NCBI RefSeq assembly: GCF_030530965.1
Contig: NZ_JAUMTY010000013.1
Location: 1 to 18,030 of the forward strand
DNA: 18,030 bases
Source: Corynebacterium sp.
GTDB taxonomy: Bacteria > Actinomycetota > Actinomycetes > Mycobacteriales > Mycobacteriaceae
Reading direction: 5' to 3'
Shown here: positions 1 to 7,561 of the stretch, piece by piece
Position numbering within the stretch: the stretch's first letter is position 1
Layout of the letters: every line of letters starts with the position of its first letter
Translations under genes and position numbers: made by a program
The notes under the pieces: generated by a model
Seen by the model: only the letters and a program-made list of their open reading frames with translations
Told to the model about the DNA's origin: nothing
Database searches by the model: none

Positions 1-133
1 CGCTAAAGAAAATACTAATGCACTTCAGAAGTTTGACGAAGAAAAAATGAGCGGTTCCACCCCCGTGTGGGGCTGGAATGTAATGAACCGAGATATGGGC
101 TATCTCTATCGCCGGGTTGAGTGGGAGATGTGA
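1..133 (+). CDS. C-terminal fragment of an unrecognised protein
   Basis: An open frame enters from the left edge (first full codon at 2) and ends at TGA 131-133, leaving the last 43 residues of a protein. The fragment is hydrophilic at first, then rich in aromatic residues, with Trp at three places and a tail ending YRRVEWEM. I recognise no family. It could also be a chance open frame, but the lack of stops and the ordinary amino-acid mix favour a real gene end. It lies on the opposite strand to the glycerol operon and converges with it across about 500 bp, so it is probably unrelated to it. Confidence 0.5.
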   Translation, partial: AKENTNALQKFDEEKMSGSTPVWGWNVMNRDMGYLYRRVEWEM

Positions 134-555
134 TGTTTAGGCGCGCCCTTGTGCGGCCCGGAAGGGTAGTACTGTTTAACATTTGCCCAGGTAGGGGAAC
201 TATCTGATGGTGAGATTAAAGCGTGACTGAGAGGGTGATCATGCGGTGAATGATCGGGGGTGACTGGGTGCTCAATTTTCCGTGAAAGTAAAAATCGGGG
301 CAATGATGGGTGAGCGATAGGCCGTGGTGAGAGAGTAAGAAATAACACAACTGAATGACGATTAGCTCGATGGGTTGTGCTCTATCTCAAAATGGAGTTT
401 TACGTTAAAGAACGTAGACACGACAAAAGTAATGTCTGGTGAATGTTGTCACGTAGCGATATATGTAGCAGTGAATAAACGATGTCGGGCGTACTTCTAT
501 GCCCCGATGCGAACGGAAAATCAGCTCGGGCGAAATTGTGAATTAAATAATCGGG
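134..555. other. Intergenic stretch with no convincing gene
   Basis: This stretch separates two convergent genes. It is less GC-rich than the flanking genes. Short open frames on both strands (for example 375-644 plus and 106-348 minus) have no ribosome binding site and unnatural composition, and the first runs through the hairpins and into the end of glpK. Just after the partial gene there is a weak inverted repeat (CCCTT 146-150, AAGGG 162-166) with a mixed downstream sequence, at most a poor terminator for the plus-strand gene. No tRNA-like fold or repeat array was seen. Confidence 0.5.
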
Positions 556-623
556 GGAGCCGGGGAATAATCACAAATTACCCCCCGGGCTCCACGATTA
601 ACGGGCTCAAGATAGAGAGCCCG
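556..623 (-). terminator. Two consecutive hairpins downstream of glpK
   Basis: On the minus strand, glpK transcription first meets a perfect 7-bp stem (CGGGCTC 602-608 with GAGCCCG 617-623, 8-nt loop), then a larger imperfect stem (GGAGCC plus GGGG at 556-565 against the C-run and GGCTCC at 581-593). After the second stem the minus strand reads a T-rich stretch (revcomp of 541-552). The position 18 bp beyond the glpK stop fits a factor-independent terminator. The two stems share the GGGCTC core, so alternative pairing is possible. Confidence 0.55.
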
Positions 624-640
624 CTTCAATGGCCCGCTAC

Positions 641-2179
641 TTAGCTGGGCTCGTTGGTGCTCTCCTCCCAGTTGTAGGTGCGTTCGACGGCGCGGTTCCA
701 ATCGCTGTAGAGCTGCTTGCGCTCGTCTTCGCCCATCTTTGGCTTCCACACCTTGTCCACAGTGCTCTGTTCCTTGAGCTCATTGAGTGAATCCCAGAAC
801 CCAGCGGACAGACCAGCCGCGTACGCTGCACCCAGCGCCGTGGTCTCGATGTTCTTCGGGCGGACAACCTCAGTGTTGATGATGTCGGACTGGAATTGCA
901 TGAGGAATTCATTCATGACCATTCCGCCGTCAACTTTCAGCGCGTTAATGTCGACGCCCGAGTCCGTGACCATGGCGTCAAGTACCTCGCGTGTCTGATA
1001 CGCGGTTGCCTCGAGGACCGCGCGCGCCAGGTGATTGCGGTTGGCAAACCGCGTCAGCCCGACGATCACGCCGCGAGCGTCGGGACGCCACCGCGGAGCG
1101 AACAGCCCAGAGAAGGCGGGGACGAAGTAGACGCCACCGTTGTCCTCCACGGACTTGGCCATGTTTTCAACCGAGGGCGCGTTAGGAATCAGCTGGAGGT
1201 TGTCGCGGAGCCACTGCACCAAGGAGCCACCCATGGCGACCGATCCTTCGAGGGCGTAGACCGGCTTTTGGTTCTCGATCTGGTAGCACACGGTGGTGAT
1301 CAAACCGTTGTCACTCCACTTCGGTTTTGCGCCGGTGTTGAGCAGCATGAACAAACCGGTTCCGTAGGTGTTCTTCGCATCGCCGTTGCCGAAGCAGCAC
1401 TGTCCGAACATGGCGGCCTGCTGGTCACCGAGCACGCCACGGATCGGGACGCCAGCCAGTGAACCGCGGGCGCGCACCGTGCGGAAATCGCCAATCGACG
1501 GGCGAATCTCCGGAAGCATGGACTGCGGAATGTCCATCGCCTTGCACAGATCCTCATCCCACTGCAGCGTCTTGAGGTCCATGAGGGATGTACGGGACGC
1601 ATTGGTCACGTCGGTGACGTGCAAAGCGGGGTTGCCGTTGTCGCCGTCGACACCACCGGTGAGGTTCCACAACAGCCAGGTGTCGATTGTTCCGAAGAGG
1701 AGGTCGCCCTTTTCTGTCTTCTCGCGGGCACCCTCCACGTTCTCCAAGATCCACATGATCTTGGGGCCGGCGGGGTACGAGTTCAGGCGAACACCCGTCG
1801 TCTTGCGCCAACGGTCCGGGCCTTCGTCGCCAGCAAGGCGCTGCGCGATGTCGTTAGTGCGGGTGTCCTGCCACACGATCGCGTTGTAGATGGGCTCGCC
1901 GGTGTTCTTGTCCCAGACCACCGTCGTTTCACGCTGGTTGGTGATGCCGACAGAAACAACGTCGTTGACGGAAATGTCCAGTTCCGCCATGGCTTCACCG
2001 ACGGCGCGTCGGGTGTTGTTCCAAATTTCGTTGGCGTCGTGCTCAACCCAGCCCTTCTTGGGGAAGATCTGCTTGTGTTCGAACTGGGCGACGGTGGCAA
2101 TAGACCCGTCGTGGCGGAAGAGAATGCACCGGGTGGAGGTGGTTCCCTGATCGATGGCTGCTACATATTTCTCTGGCAT
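641..2179 (-). CDS. glpK: Glycerol kinase
   Basis: Phosphorylates glycerol to sn-glycerol-3-phosphate with ATP in the cytoplasm. The 512-residue product has the family's usual length. Seen: the N-terminal phosphate-binding DQGTTSTR (10-17), the glycerol-contact motif NQRET (82-86), Tyr135 before the FGGY-type signature around 134-147, GDQQAA (251-256, catalytic-base Asp252), GTGL (273-276) and KVDGGMVMN (415-423). The ATG at 2179 is chosen because the family N-terminus starts there and GGAGA lies 6 nt upstream; an open frame continues to 2431, but that part is arginine-rich, overlaps glpF and matches nothing in the family. It is the last gene of the glpD-glpF-glpK unit, 170 bp after glpF. The size of that gap leaves room for a separate promoter, but I saw no clear one. 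Confidence 0.96.
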   Translation of the reverse strand: MPEKYVAAIDQGTTSTRCILFRHDGSIATVAQFEHKQIFPKKGWVEHDANEIWNNTRRAVGEAMAELDISVNDVVSVGITNQRETTVVWDKNTGEPIYNAIVWQDTRTNDIAQRLAGDEGPDRWRKTTGVRLNSYPAGPKIMWILENVEGAREKTEKGDLLFGTIDTWLLWNLTGGVDGDNGNPALHVTDVTNASRTSLMDLKTLQWDEDLCKAMDIPQSMLPEIRPSIGDFRTVRARGSLAGVPIRGVLGDQQAAMFGQCCFGNGDAKNTYGTGLFMLLNTGAKPKWSDNGLITTVCYQIENQKPVYALEGSVAMGGSLVQWLRDNLQLIPNAPSVENMAKSVEDNGGVYFVPAFSGLFAPRWRPDARGVIVGLTRFANRNHLARAVLEATAYQTREVLDAMVTDSGVDINALKVDGGMVMNEFLMQFQSDIINTEVVRPKNIETTALGAAYAAGLSAGFWDSLNELKEQSTVDKVWKPKMGEDERKQLYSDWNRAVERTYNWEESTNEPS

Positions 2180-2185
2180 GGGATC

Positions 2186-2216
2186 TCCAAAAGTGTGTGG
2201 TCCAAAAGTGTGTTGG
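2186..2216 (-). repeat. Tandem 15/16-bp duplication containing the glpK ribosome-binding region
   Basis: On the minus strand the unit CCACACACTTTTGGA occurs twice in direct succession (2216-2201 with one extra A, then 2200-2186), ending 6 bp before the glpK ATG. The second copy supplies the first bases of the GGAGA ribosome binding site. Tandem copying by slippage is the simplest explanation; an effect on translation or a duplicated binding site is possible but unproven. Confidence 0.7.
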
Positions 2217-2349
2217 ATAGTTACTGCGTTGTCGTGATTGTGTGAGTCGAATTCGTGGGGTCGTGGAGGGGAGTGCTGTTCCTTCGCGTATATACAAGCG
2301 CGCCCCGGGCGACACTGACGGGTCGGGCGGAGCGCACTGTATTCATGAT

Positions 2350-3099
2350 TTATCCGAGGGCTACGGCGGTGAGGCCGGCGGCAACAGCACCGAGCATCGG
2401 TCCGACGATCGGCACCCAAGCGTATGCCCACTGTGCTGCACCTTTGTCCTTAATGGGCAGTACGAAGGCGTACATCAGGCGCGGGCCAAGGTCACGCACA
2501 GGGTTAATCGCGTACCCGGTGGGTGTACCGAGGGACAAACCGATAGCGACGATGATGAACGCAACGCCGAAGTACTTGAGCGGTCCCAAGTCTCCACCGG
2601 AAGGTCCGAGGAGAATGAAGACCAACAATGAGTACGTGGCGATGAACTCTGTTAATGCATTCCAAAAGTTATTGGGATGAGCGGGAACGGTGAAGAAAAT
2701 GCCCTGCGTAGTGGCATTTCCCTTGACGTTATTGCCGTTCTCATCCAGGTTGTTGGCATCAAACAATTGCTTGAATGCTGCCCACGCTAGGAACGCACCT
2801 GCCATCGCACCGAGCATCTGTCCGCCGAAGTACCAGGGGACGAGTGACCACTCGAGTTTGTCGTCGATAGCAAGGGATAAGGTGACGGCCGGGTTCAGGT
2901 GGCCACCGGTTTTGTCAGCGATACTCGCGCCGATAAACACTGCCAGACCCCAGCCAAAAGCAATGGTCAGCCAGTTGGTGTTGCGGGCCGTGGACGTCCG
3001 GAGATTGACCGCGGCACACACACCGTTACCAAACAGCATCAGCATCATCGTGCCGAAGAATTCCCACCCCATGGCTTGGGGGCCTGTTAGCGTTTCCAT
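2350..3099 (-). CDS. glpF: Glycerol facilitator (aquaglyceroporin)
   Basis: A membrane channel of the MIP family that lets glycerol diffuse into the cell. The 249-residue protein is mostly hydrophobic, fitting six membrane helices and two half-helices. The first signature is a normal NPA (69-71 within GGHLNPAVT). The second is NPV (199-201), followed by Arg202 and Asp203 as in GlpF (NPxRD). Other residues match the E. coli glycerol selectivity filter: Trp50 at the W48 position, Gly187 for G191, Tyr196 in place of F200, Arg202 for R206. The start codon is set by the junction TGAGATG: the glpD stop and the glpF ATG are one base apart, with AGG-type ribosome binding sequence inside the end of glpD, so translation is probably coupled. 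Confidence 0.94.
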   Translation of the reverse strand: METLTGPQAMGWEFFGTMMLMLFGNGVCAAVNLRTSTARNTNWLTIAFGWGLAVFIGASIADKTGGHLNPAVTLSLAIDDKLEWSLVPWYFGGQMLGAMAGAFLAWAAFKQLFDANNLDENGNNVKGNATTQGIFFTVPAHPNNFWNALTEFIATYSLLVFILLGPSGGDLGPLKYFGVAFIIVAIGLSLGTPTGYAINPVRDLGPRLMYAFVLPIKDKGAAQWAYAWVPIVGPMLGAVAAGLTAVALG

Positions 3100-3100
3100 C

Positions 3101-4828
3101 TCACCTGTCCTGAGAAGTATCGACGTCCGGGCGAGTATCTTCGACGCTCGCCTCGATCTTGTTAGCGGACTCGTCGGTTAGCTCTTTTTCAGCCTTCTTC
3201 TGAGCCTCGACACGATCTGTGAAGACCTTGATTTCTTCCTTGCGCGCCTTTTCATCCCAGCCCATCGTGTCCGCAACCAGCTTGGAGACGGCTTCCGCAC
3301 ATTCGACGCCACGGTGGTCATATTCCATCGCGAGGCGCATACGGCGGTGAAGGATGTCCTCCAGGTGAGCCGCACCCTCGTGGGTAGCTGCATACAGTGC
3401 TTCAGCCATCAAGTAGGCCGGTGCACCCGGGATCGGCTCAAGCAGGGACTTGTCCTTGTCGGCAGGTGCCAGGACTTCGTAGATGAGCGAACCGTAGCGG
3501 TTGAGCAGGTGCTCCACGGTCTTTTCGGAAATCCCCAGCCGCTTGGCCAGCTGCGGAATCTGGTTGGCCAACGCGTGGTAGCCGTCGGCACCGAGGAGCG
3601 GAACATCCGTGGTGACCGAATCCGGAACATCGAACGGAATGTCTTCCTTGGCAGCGTCGACCGTATCGGCACCAATCACGCGGTAGGTCGTGTACTTGCC
3701 GCCAGCCACAGACACGAGACCAGGAGCAACGCGGGCGACGGCGTGGTTACGAGACAGGTTCGTCGTCGAGTCCGAGGAACCGGCAACCAGCGGGCGGAGT
3801 CCCGCGTACACGCCAACGATGTCGTCGTACGTGATCTGCCGCTTCACCTTGGCGTTGATGTGCTCCAAGATGTAGTCGATATCGGCTCGTGTCGGTGCGG
3901 GGTTGGCCAGGTTCATGGTCCAGTCGGTGTCGGTGGTACCGATGATCCAGTACTCACCCCACGGGATCACGAAGAGAACGGACTTTTCCGTGACGAACGT
4001 GAGGGCAACGTCGCCAGGCAAAACCGACTTCGGAACGACGATGTGAACACCCTTGGAGGTGTGAACGTGGAATTTGCCCTCGACACCGGCGAGCTTTTCG
4101 ATCTCGTCATTCCAAATACCGGTGGCGTTGACAAATACCGATCCGTGAATGGTGGTTGTACGGCCAGAATCAGTGTCGACGATCTTCGCGCCGGTGATTC
4201 GGTCCCCGTCCTTCTCAAAATCGACGACCTGGGTGGAGGGGCGGATCGTTGCGCCGAACTCTGCCGCAGTGCGCAGGACGGTCATGGTGTGGCGGGCGTC
4301 GTCAACGAGGGTGTCGAAGTAACGAACACCGCCGACGAGTGCGTCTTCCTTCAGCCCGGGGGAGAGCTTGAGCATGCCCTTGCGGGTGTAGTGCTTCTGC
4401 ATCGGCACGGACTTTGCGCCACCCATGAGGTCGTACAACATGAAGCCCGACGCCATGAACGGACGTTGCCAGATGCGGTGCTCCAGCGGGAAGATGAATT
4501 TCAGCGGCTTGACCAGGTGTGGGGCAAGGCCGGACATGCTGAGCTCGCGCTCACGAAGCCCCTCGGCAACAAGCCTGAAGTCCAGCATGGCCAGGTAACG
4601 GAGTCCGCCGTGGAACATCTTGGACGAGCGTGAGGAGGTACCTCCAGCCAAGTCACGGGTTTCCAGGACGGCAACTTTCAAACCACGAGTTGCAGCGTCT
4701 AGTGCAGTACCGGCCCCGACGGATCCTCCGCCGATGATGACCATGTCGTAGTGCTCTTTACCGAAATCTTCCCACGCTTGTTCGCGCTGTTCTTTGTTCA
4801 GTGAAGTGCTAGTGGCTGAGATCGCCAT
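3101..4828 (-). CDS. glpD: Aerobic glycerol-3-phosphate dehydrogenase
   Basis: FAD enzyme at the inner face of the membrane that oxidises glycerol-3-phosphate to dihydroxyacetone phosphate and passes electrons to the quinone pool. The 575-residue protein shows the dinucleotide-binding IIGGGSVGAG (31-40), the GlpD signature GTSSRSSKMFHGGLRYL (63-79), and the downstream GLRPL and AGGKYTTYR motifs. The last 30 or so residues are charged and likely disordered. It is the first gene of the operon. The ATG at 4828 is preceded by AAGGAGG at 4847-4841, a strong site but 12 nt away, longer than usual; no nearer start exists between them. Confidence 0.96.
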   Translation of the reverse strand: MAISATSTSLNKEQREQAWEDFGKEHYDMVIIGGGSVGAGTALDAATRGLKVAVLETRDLAGGTSSRSSKMFHGGLRYLAMLDFRLVAEGLRERELSMSGLAPHLVKPLKFIFPLEHRIWQRPFMASGFMLYDLMGGAKSVPMQKHYTRKGMLKLSPGLKEDALVGGVRYFDTLVDDARHTMTVLRTAAEFGATIRPSTQVVDFEKDGDRITGAKIVDTDSGRTTTIHGSVFVNATGIWNDEIEKLAGVEGKFHVHTSKGVHIVVPKSVLPGDVALTFVTEKSVLFVIPWGEYWIIGTTDTDWTMNLANPAPTRADIDYILEHINAKVKRQITYDDIVGVYAGLRPLVAGSSDSTTNLSRNHAVARVAPGLVSVAGGKYTTYRVIGADTVDAAKEDIPFDVPDSVTTDVPLLGADGYHALANQIPQLAKRLGISEKTVEHLLNRYGSLIYEVLAPADKDKSLLEPIPGAPAYLMAEALYAATHEGAAHLEDILHRRMRLAMEYDHRGVECAEAVSKLVADTMGWDEKARKEEIKVFTDRVEAQKKAEKELTDESANKIEASVEDTRPDVDTSQDR

Positions 4829-4840
4829 AGTTGCTAGGTT

Positions 4841-4939
4841 CCTCCTTCAAGCTGAGCACGTGTGAAAGAGCTGAAAAGTAGCACTGTGTAGAGGTGATTC
4901 GTCCTCCTTGTTGGTGCCAAGGGTCTGGATCAGGAGGGG
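4841..4939 (-). promoter_or_regulatory. glpD leader with decoy ribosome-binding and anti-ribosome-binding sequences
   Basis: On the minus strand the leader carries, in order, CCCCTCCT (4939-4932), an AAGGAGG with no start codon at usable distance (4909-4903), and the true AAGGAGG of glpD (4847-4841). The pyrimidine-rich block can pair with either AAGGAGG. Between the first two lies a small palindrome, TTGGCACCAA (4920-4911). The arrangement would allow two exclusive folds, one hiding the real site. The complementarity is seen; a regulatory role is inference. Confidence 0.3.
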
Positions 4940-4985
4940 TTTTCACCATCGTTGTGTTACGTAGCTCTCGTACTCACTCCATGAG

Positions 4986-5007
4986 ATGTGAAGGTCACAT
5001 TATTTAC
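4986..5007 (-). promoter_or_regulatory. Perfect 15-bp palindrome next to a possible glpD -10 box
   Basis: ATGTGA-AGG-TCACAT (4986-5000) is a perfect dyad with 6-bp arms. On the minus strand it directly follows GTAAATAAT (5007-4999), the best -10-like sequence upstream of glpD; I found no convincing -35. A repressor bound here would cover the start point. The arms resemble half-sites of the CRP/GlxR type (TGTGA, TCACA), but the spacer is 3 instead of 6, so it is not a normal GlxR site. Confidence 0.45.
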
Positions 5008-5047
5008 GGTGTCGACGCTATCATCTGGCGCGGACCTGCGTGAGCTT

Positions 5048-5108
5048 CTACCTACGGTCGCGTAGGTAGTAGTTTTGCTGTGTGAACTACCGACGGTCTC
5101 GTCGGGTG
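5048..5108. promoter_or_regulatory. Two related dyads, putative operator pair
   Basis: The first copy (5048-5069) has 9-bp arms, CTACCTACG and CGTAGGTAG, around 4 bases. The second (5087-5108) matches it at 17 of 22 positions and keeps 6-bp core arms CCGACG and CGTCGG (5090-5095, 5100-5105). Positions 6 and 17 differ between copies, yet both change together (T-A to G-C), so symmetry is kept. They start 39 bp apart in the divergent glpD / acyltransferase region. This is typical of sites for a dimeric repressor; which one, and which gene it controls, is unknown. Confidence 0.55.
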
Positions 5109-5280
5109 CTGGAGCTATGGCTGATAAAGGTTTATTTATGTCCGTTTGGCGCATTATTTTCGTTAGTTATGCCCGTTAATGACCGGAATTGGGCGGTAAA
5201 TTAATCTCAAAATTAACCCATTACGGGGGTAGGAATCGGGGCCGTTCGATGGGTTTCGGCGCTAAGTGAGGTTCTCTGCA

Positions 5281-5313
5281 GTGCCCACAGATGACGCATT
5301 CGTCGTGTGGTGA
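5281..5313 (+). CDS. Possible 10-codon leader peptide upstream of the acyltransferase
   Basis: GTG 5281 is preceded by GTGAGG at a plausible distance and opens a frame of ten codons (VPTDDAFVVW) ending TGA 5311-5313. That stop overlaps GTG 5310 of the next gene in a GTGA junction, and the next gene lacks its own clear ribosome binding site. This could mean coupled translation, or simply chance. Very short frames are easily accidental. Confidence 0.2.
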   Translation: MPTDDAFVVW

Positions 5314-7553
5314 ACATAAAAAAGCTGGTGAATTCCTGTGTCCATAAGCTCACCGTTAAGATGAGCCCTATGGCAGATCCGTTTTACTTCGGCATTATTG
5401 GCCTCGCTCGGACCCTATTCACTCTGGAAGGCCTCCGTTTTCGGGTGACAGGAACCGAGAATGTACCGGCCAAAGGAGGTGCCGTTGTGGTGATGAACCA
5501 CACCGGTTACCTTGACTTTGCCTACGCGGGAATTCCCTTCCGAAGCTGCCGCCGCTATGTGCGCTACATGGCCAAATCCGAAGTATTCGATCACCCCATT
5601 GCGGGGCCGATCATGCGTGGGATGAAACACATTCCCGTGGACCGGATCGACGGGAGCGAGTCATACCGCCAGGCTGTGGATTATCTCCGATCGGGCCGGT
5701 TGGTCGGAGTGTTCCCGGAATCGACCATTTCCCGCAGCTTCGAGATCAAAGACTTCCGCAAAGGTGCTGTCAGGATGGCCCAGGAAGCGGGGGTGCCTTT
5801 GATCCCCGTCACCATTGTTGGTTCTCAACGTGTGTGGACCAAGGGACACCCGAAGCGGTTGGGTCGCACGCGGACCCCGATTTATATCAACGTTCTTTCA
5901 CCTATCCATCCTGATGGCGACGCGGCGACAGAGACGGATCGTCTCCGCGATGTCATGGTCAATGACCTGGACAGGCTGTGGGAGATGTACCTGCAGGACA
6001 ACGGGCCAATTAAGGGGGACGAATACTGGATTCCGGCCCGGTACGGCGGAGCTGCCCCACCGTTTGAAGTCGCCCAGCGTGAGGACAATGCCGTCGCGGA
6101 AGAGCGGCACCGTATCCGTAAGCTGCGGGACGATTTGAATAACTTGACGCATGTCGTGACGACGACAACCCGCGACATCGTTAACAAGAGTGTGAGCATG
6201 AGCTCCGACGCGTGGGCGAAGAGTTCCGATGCGGTGAAGTCGGCCTCGGTGAGCGCGCGTGACTCCGTGACCGAATCCGCAGCGGCGTTGAATGAGAAAA
6301 TGCCGTGGCAAGCCGACGAGGAAACGAAGCTGCGTAAACGCGCGGATAAGCTCGAAAAGAATAAGCGCAAAGAGGAAATAAAGGAAGCGAAGACCGCCGA
6401 GAAAGAGGCAGAAAAGGCGGAGAAAGCAGAGAAAGCGGAGAAGGCGAAGGCTGAGAAAGCTGAAAAGGCCTCGAAGAAGAAGGAAAAAGATAAGCGCGAC
6501 GACGGTGCTGAGAAGATCGTCGAGTCTCTGCAGACGAGTTTCGATTCCCTTTATGAGGAGACCTCTAAGAATAATCATGAGGGAGCCTCGAAGATTATCG
6601 AAGCGCGAGATTCTTTCTACCGTTCCTCACGAGAATTGCTTCAATCAGTGCAGGCTGCCACTGCTTCAATGACGGATGCGACGCGTGATGTTGAATGGAT
6701 GTCATTAGATAAGACATTAACGTCGCTTATCGGGCAGACGAAACAGATTCGTGACAAAATTCCAGCGCGCATTAAATCGAAATTACCGTCAGATGTGGCT
6801 GCTGTCTGTTCCGATATAGACGGAACGATCCTTCACGAGAATACGATCAGCGACGCCACGCGTGACGTATTCGAGCATCTGAACGCGCATGGCGTCGAGG
6901 TTCTCCTGGCTACCGGCCGAGCAATTGAGGAAGTTGACCCTGTTGTCGAACAGCTCCCGATCTCTCCCGTTGCCATCTGTGCGAATGGTGCCGTGGTTTA
7001 TGACACGAAGAATAAACGCGTGCTCCTCGTGGAAGGCTTTTTCGAAGGCGGAGCTGATATCCTCACGCATCAAATTGAGGAAGATATTCCAGACGCCGAG
7101 ATAATTGTGCGCACAGTCGATAACACTGCCGTTAAAATTGTTGTTAAGGCGGATATGCCGAGTGAAGATATCGCTGATGCGCTCGATGATAGTGTTCGGG
7201 AAAGAAGCACGCTCACGTATTCCAACCCGTATGGATCTATAGAACTAGGGCCCATCGGCGTGAATAAATCGACCGGCGCCGAATGGTATTTCCATAACAA
7301 AGGGATAGATCCATCCCACGTGATTGCTTTCGGCGATATGCCCAATGACACCGAATTACTCTCCTACGTTGGCGCGGGCATCACCATGGGGAATGCCGAT
7401 CGGGACCTTATTCGCGACGCTTCCTGGGTGACCTCCTCAGTGGAGGACGACGGGGTTGCCGAGGTTCTCAAATATATTGTGAAACGCTTTGAGGACGAAG
7501 ACGCGGATTCTGCGGACGAAGCAGATTCATCGAGCCTCACCGCAGAGAAATAA
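5307..7553 (+). CDS. PlsC-like acyltransferase fused through a charged linker to a HAD phosphatase
   Basis: A 748-residue three-part protein. Residues about 30-235 are a lysophospholipid acyltransferase domain: HX4D is H65 to D70 (NHTGYLD) and FPEST (136-140) stands for the usual FPEG; such enzymes acylate 1-acylglycerol-3-phosphate in phospholipid synthesis at the membrane. Residues about 260-490 are helical and charged, with an Ala-Lys-Glu tract at 341-395. Residues about 496-730 are a HAD domain of the Cof/IIB type: nucleophile motif DIDGT (503-507), ATGR (535-538), lysine 654 and GDMPND (676-681). The domain substrate is unknown. The start is uncertain: GTG 5307, GTG 5310, ATG 5361 and ATG 5370 are all in frame without a strong ribosome binding site; the hydrophobic domain begins only after residue 24. 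The stop is 8 bp before the next gene, also a HAD phosphatase. Divergent to glpD, which consumes the same backbone, glycerol-3-phosphate. Confidence 0.85.
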   Translation: MVNIKKLVNSCVHKLTVKMSPMADPFYFGIIGLARTLFTLEGLRFRVTGTENVPAKGGAVVVMNHTGYLDFAYAGIPFRSCRRYVRYMAKSEVFDHPIAGPIMRGMKHIPVDRIDGSESYRQAVDYLRSGRLVGVFPESTISRSFEIKDFRKGAVRMAQEAGVPLIPVTIVGSQRVWTKGHPKRLGRTRTPIYINVLSPIHPDGDAATETDRLRDVMVNDLDRLWEMYLQDNGPIKGDEYWIPARYGGAAPPFEVAQREDNAVAEERHRIRKLRDDLNNLTHVVTTTTRDIVNKSVSMSSDAWAKSSDAVKSASVSARDSVTESAAALNEKMPWQADEETKLRKRADKLEKNKRKEEIKEAKTAEKEAEKAEKAEKAEKAKAEKAEKASKKKEKDKRDDGAEKIVESLQTSFDSLYEETSKNNHEGASKIIEARDSFYRSSRELLQSVQAATASMTDATRDVEWMSLDKTLTSLIGQTKQIRDKIPARIKSKLPSDVAAVCSDIDGTILHENTISDATRDVFEHLNAHGVEVLLATGRAIEEVDPVVEQLPISPVAICANGAVVYDTKNKRVLLVEGFFEGGADILTHQIEEDIPDAEIIVRTVDNTAVKIVVKADMPSEDIADALDDSVRERSTLTYSNPYGSIELGPIGVNKSTGAEWYFHNKGIDPSHVIAFGDMPNDTELLSYVGAGITMGNADRDLIRDASWVTSSVEDDGVAEVLKYIVKRFEDEDADSADEADSSSLTAEK
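6396..6470 (+). repeat. Repetitive Ala-Glu-Lys coding tract
   Basis: Within the acyltransferase-HAD gene this tract codes for about eight near-copies of the tripeptide Ala-Glu-Lys (residues 364-388), from degenerate GCNGAGAAR units. It sits between the two catalytic domains and should form a long charged helix or coiled coil. The number of units may differ between strains by slippage in steps of 9 bp, which keeps the frame. Confidence 0.75.
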
Positions 7554-7561
7554 AACCCATC

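Noticed and set aside
134..640. tRNA or other stable RNA in the first intergenic stretch
   Set aside because: No TPsiC-like GTTCGA arm with matching acceptor stem was found on either strand.
375..644. Plus-strand open frame of 89 codons before glpK's end
   Set aside because: No ribosome binding site, and it runs through the hairpins into the stop of glpK.
2180..2431. In-frame N-terminal extension of glpK (84 more residues)
   Set aside because: It overlaps the end of glpF, is rich in Arg and His, has no family match, and the glycerol kinase N-terminus with a ribosome binding site lies at 2179.
3314..4633. Long plus-strand open frame of 439 codons opposite glpD
   Set aside because: It mirrors glpD codons in the antisense direction, has Val/Arg/Gly-rich composition typical of shadows, and glpD is certain.
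4986..5000. GlxR/CRP site upstream of glpD
   Set aside because: The half-sites fit but the spacer is 3 bp, not 6; kept only as an unassigned palindrome.
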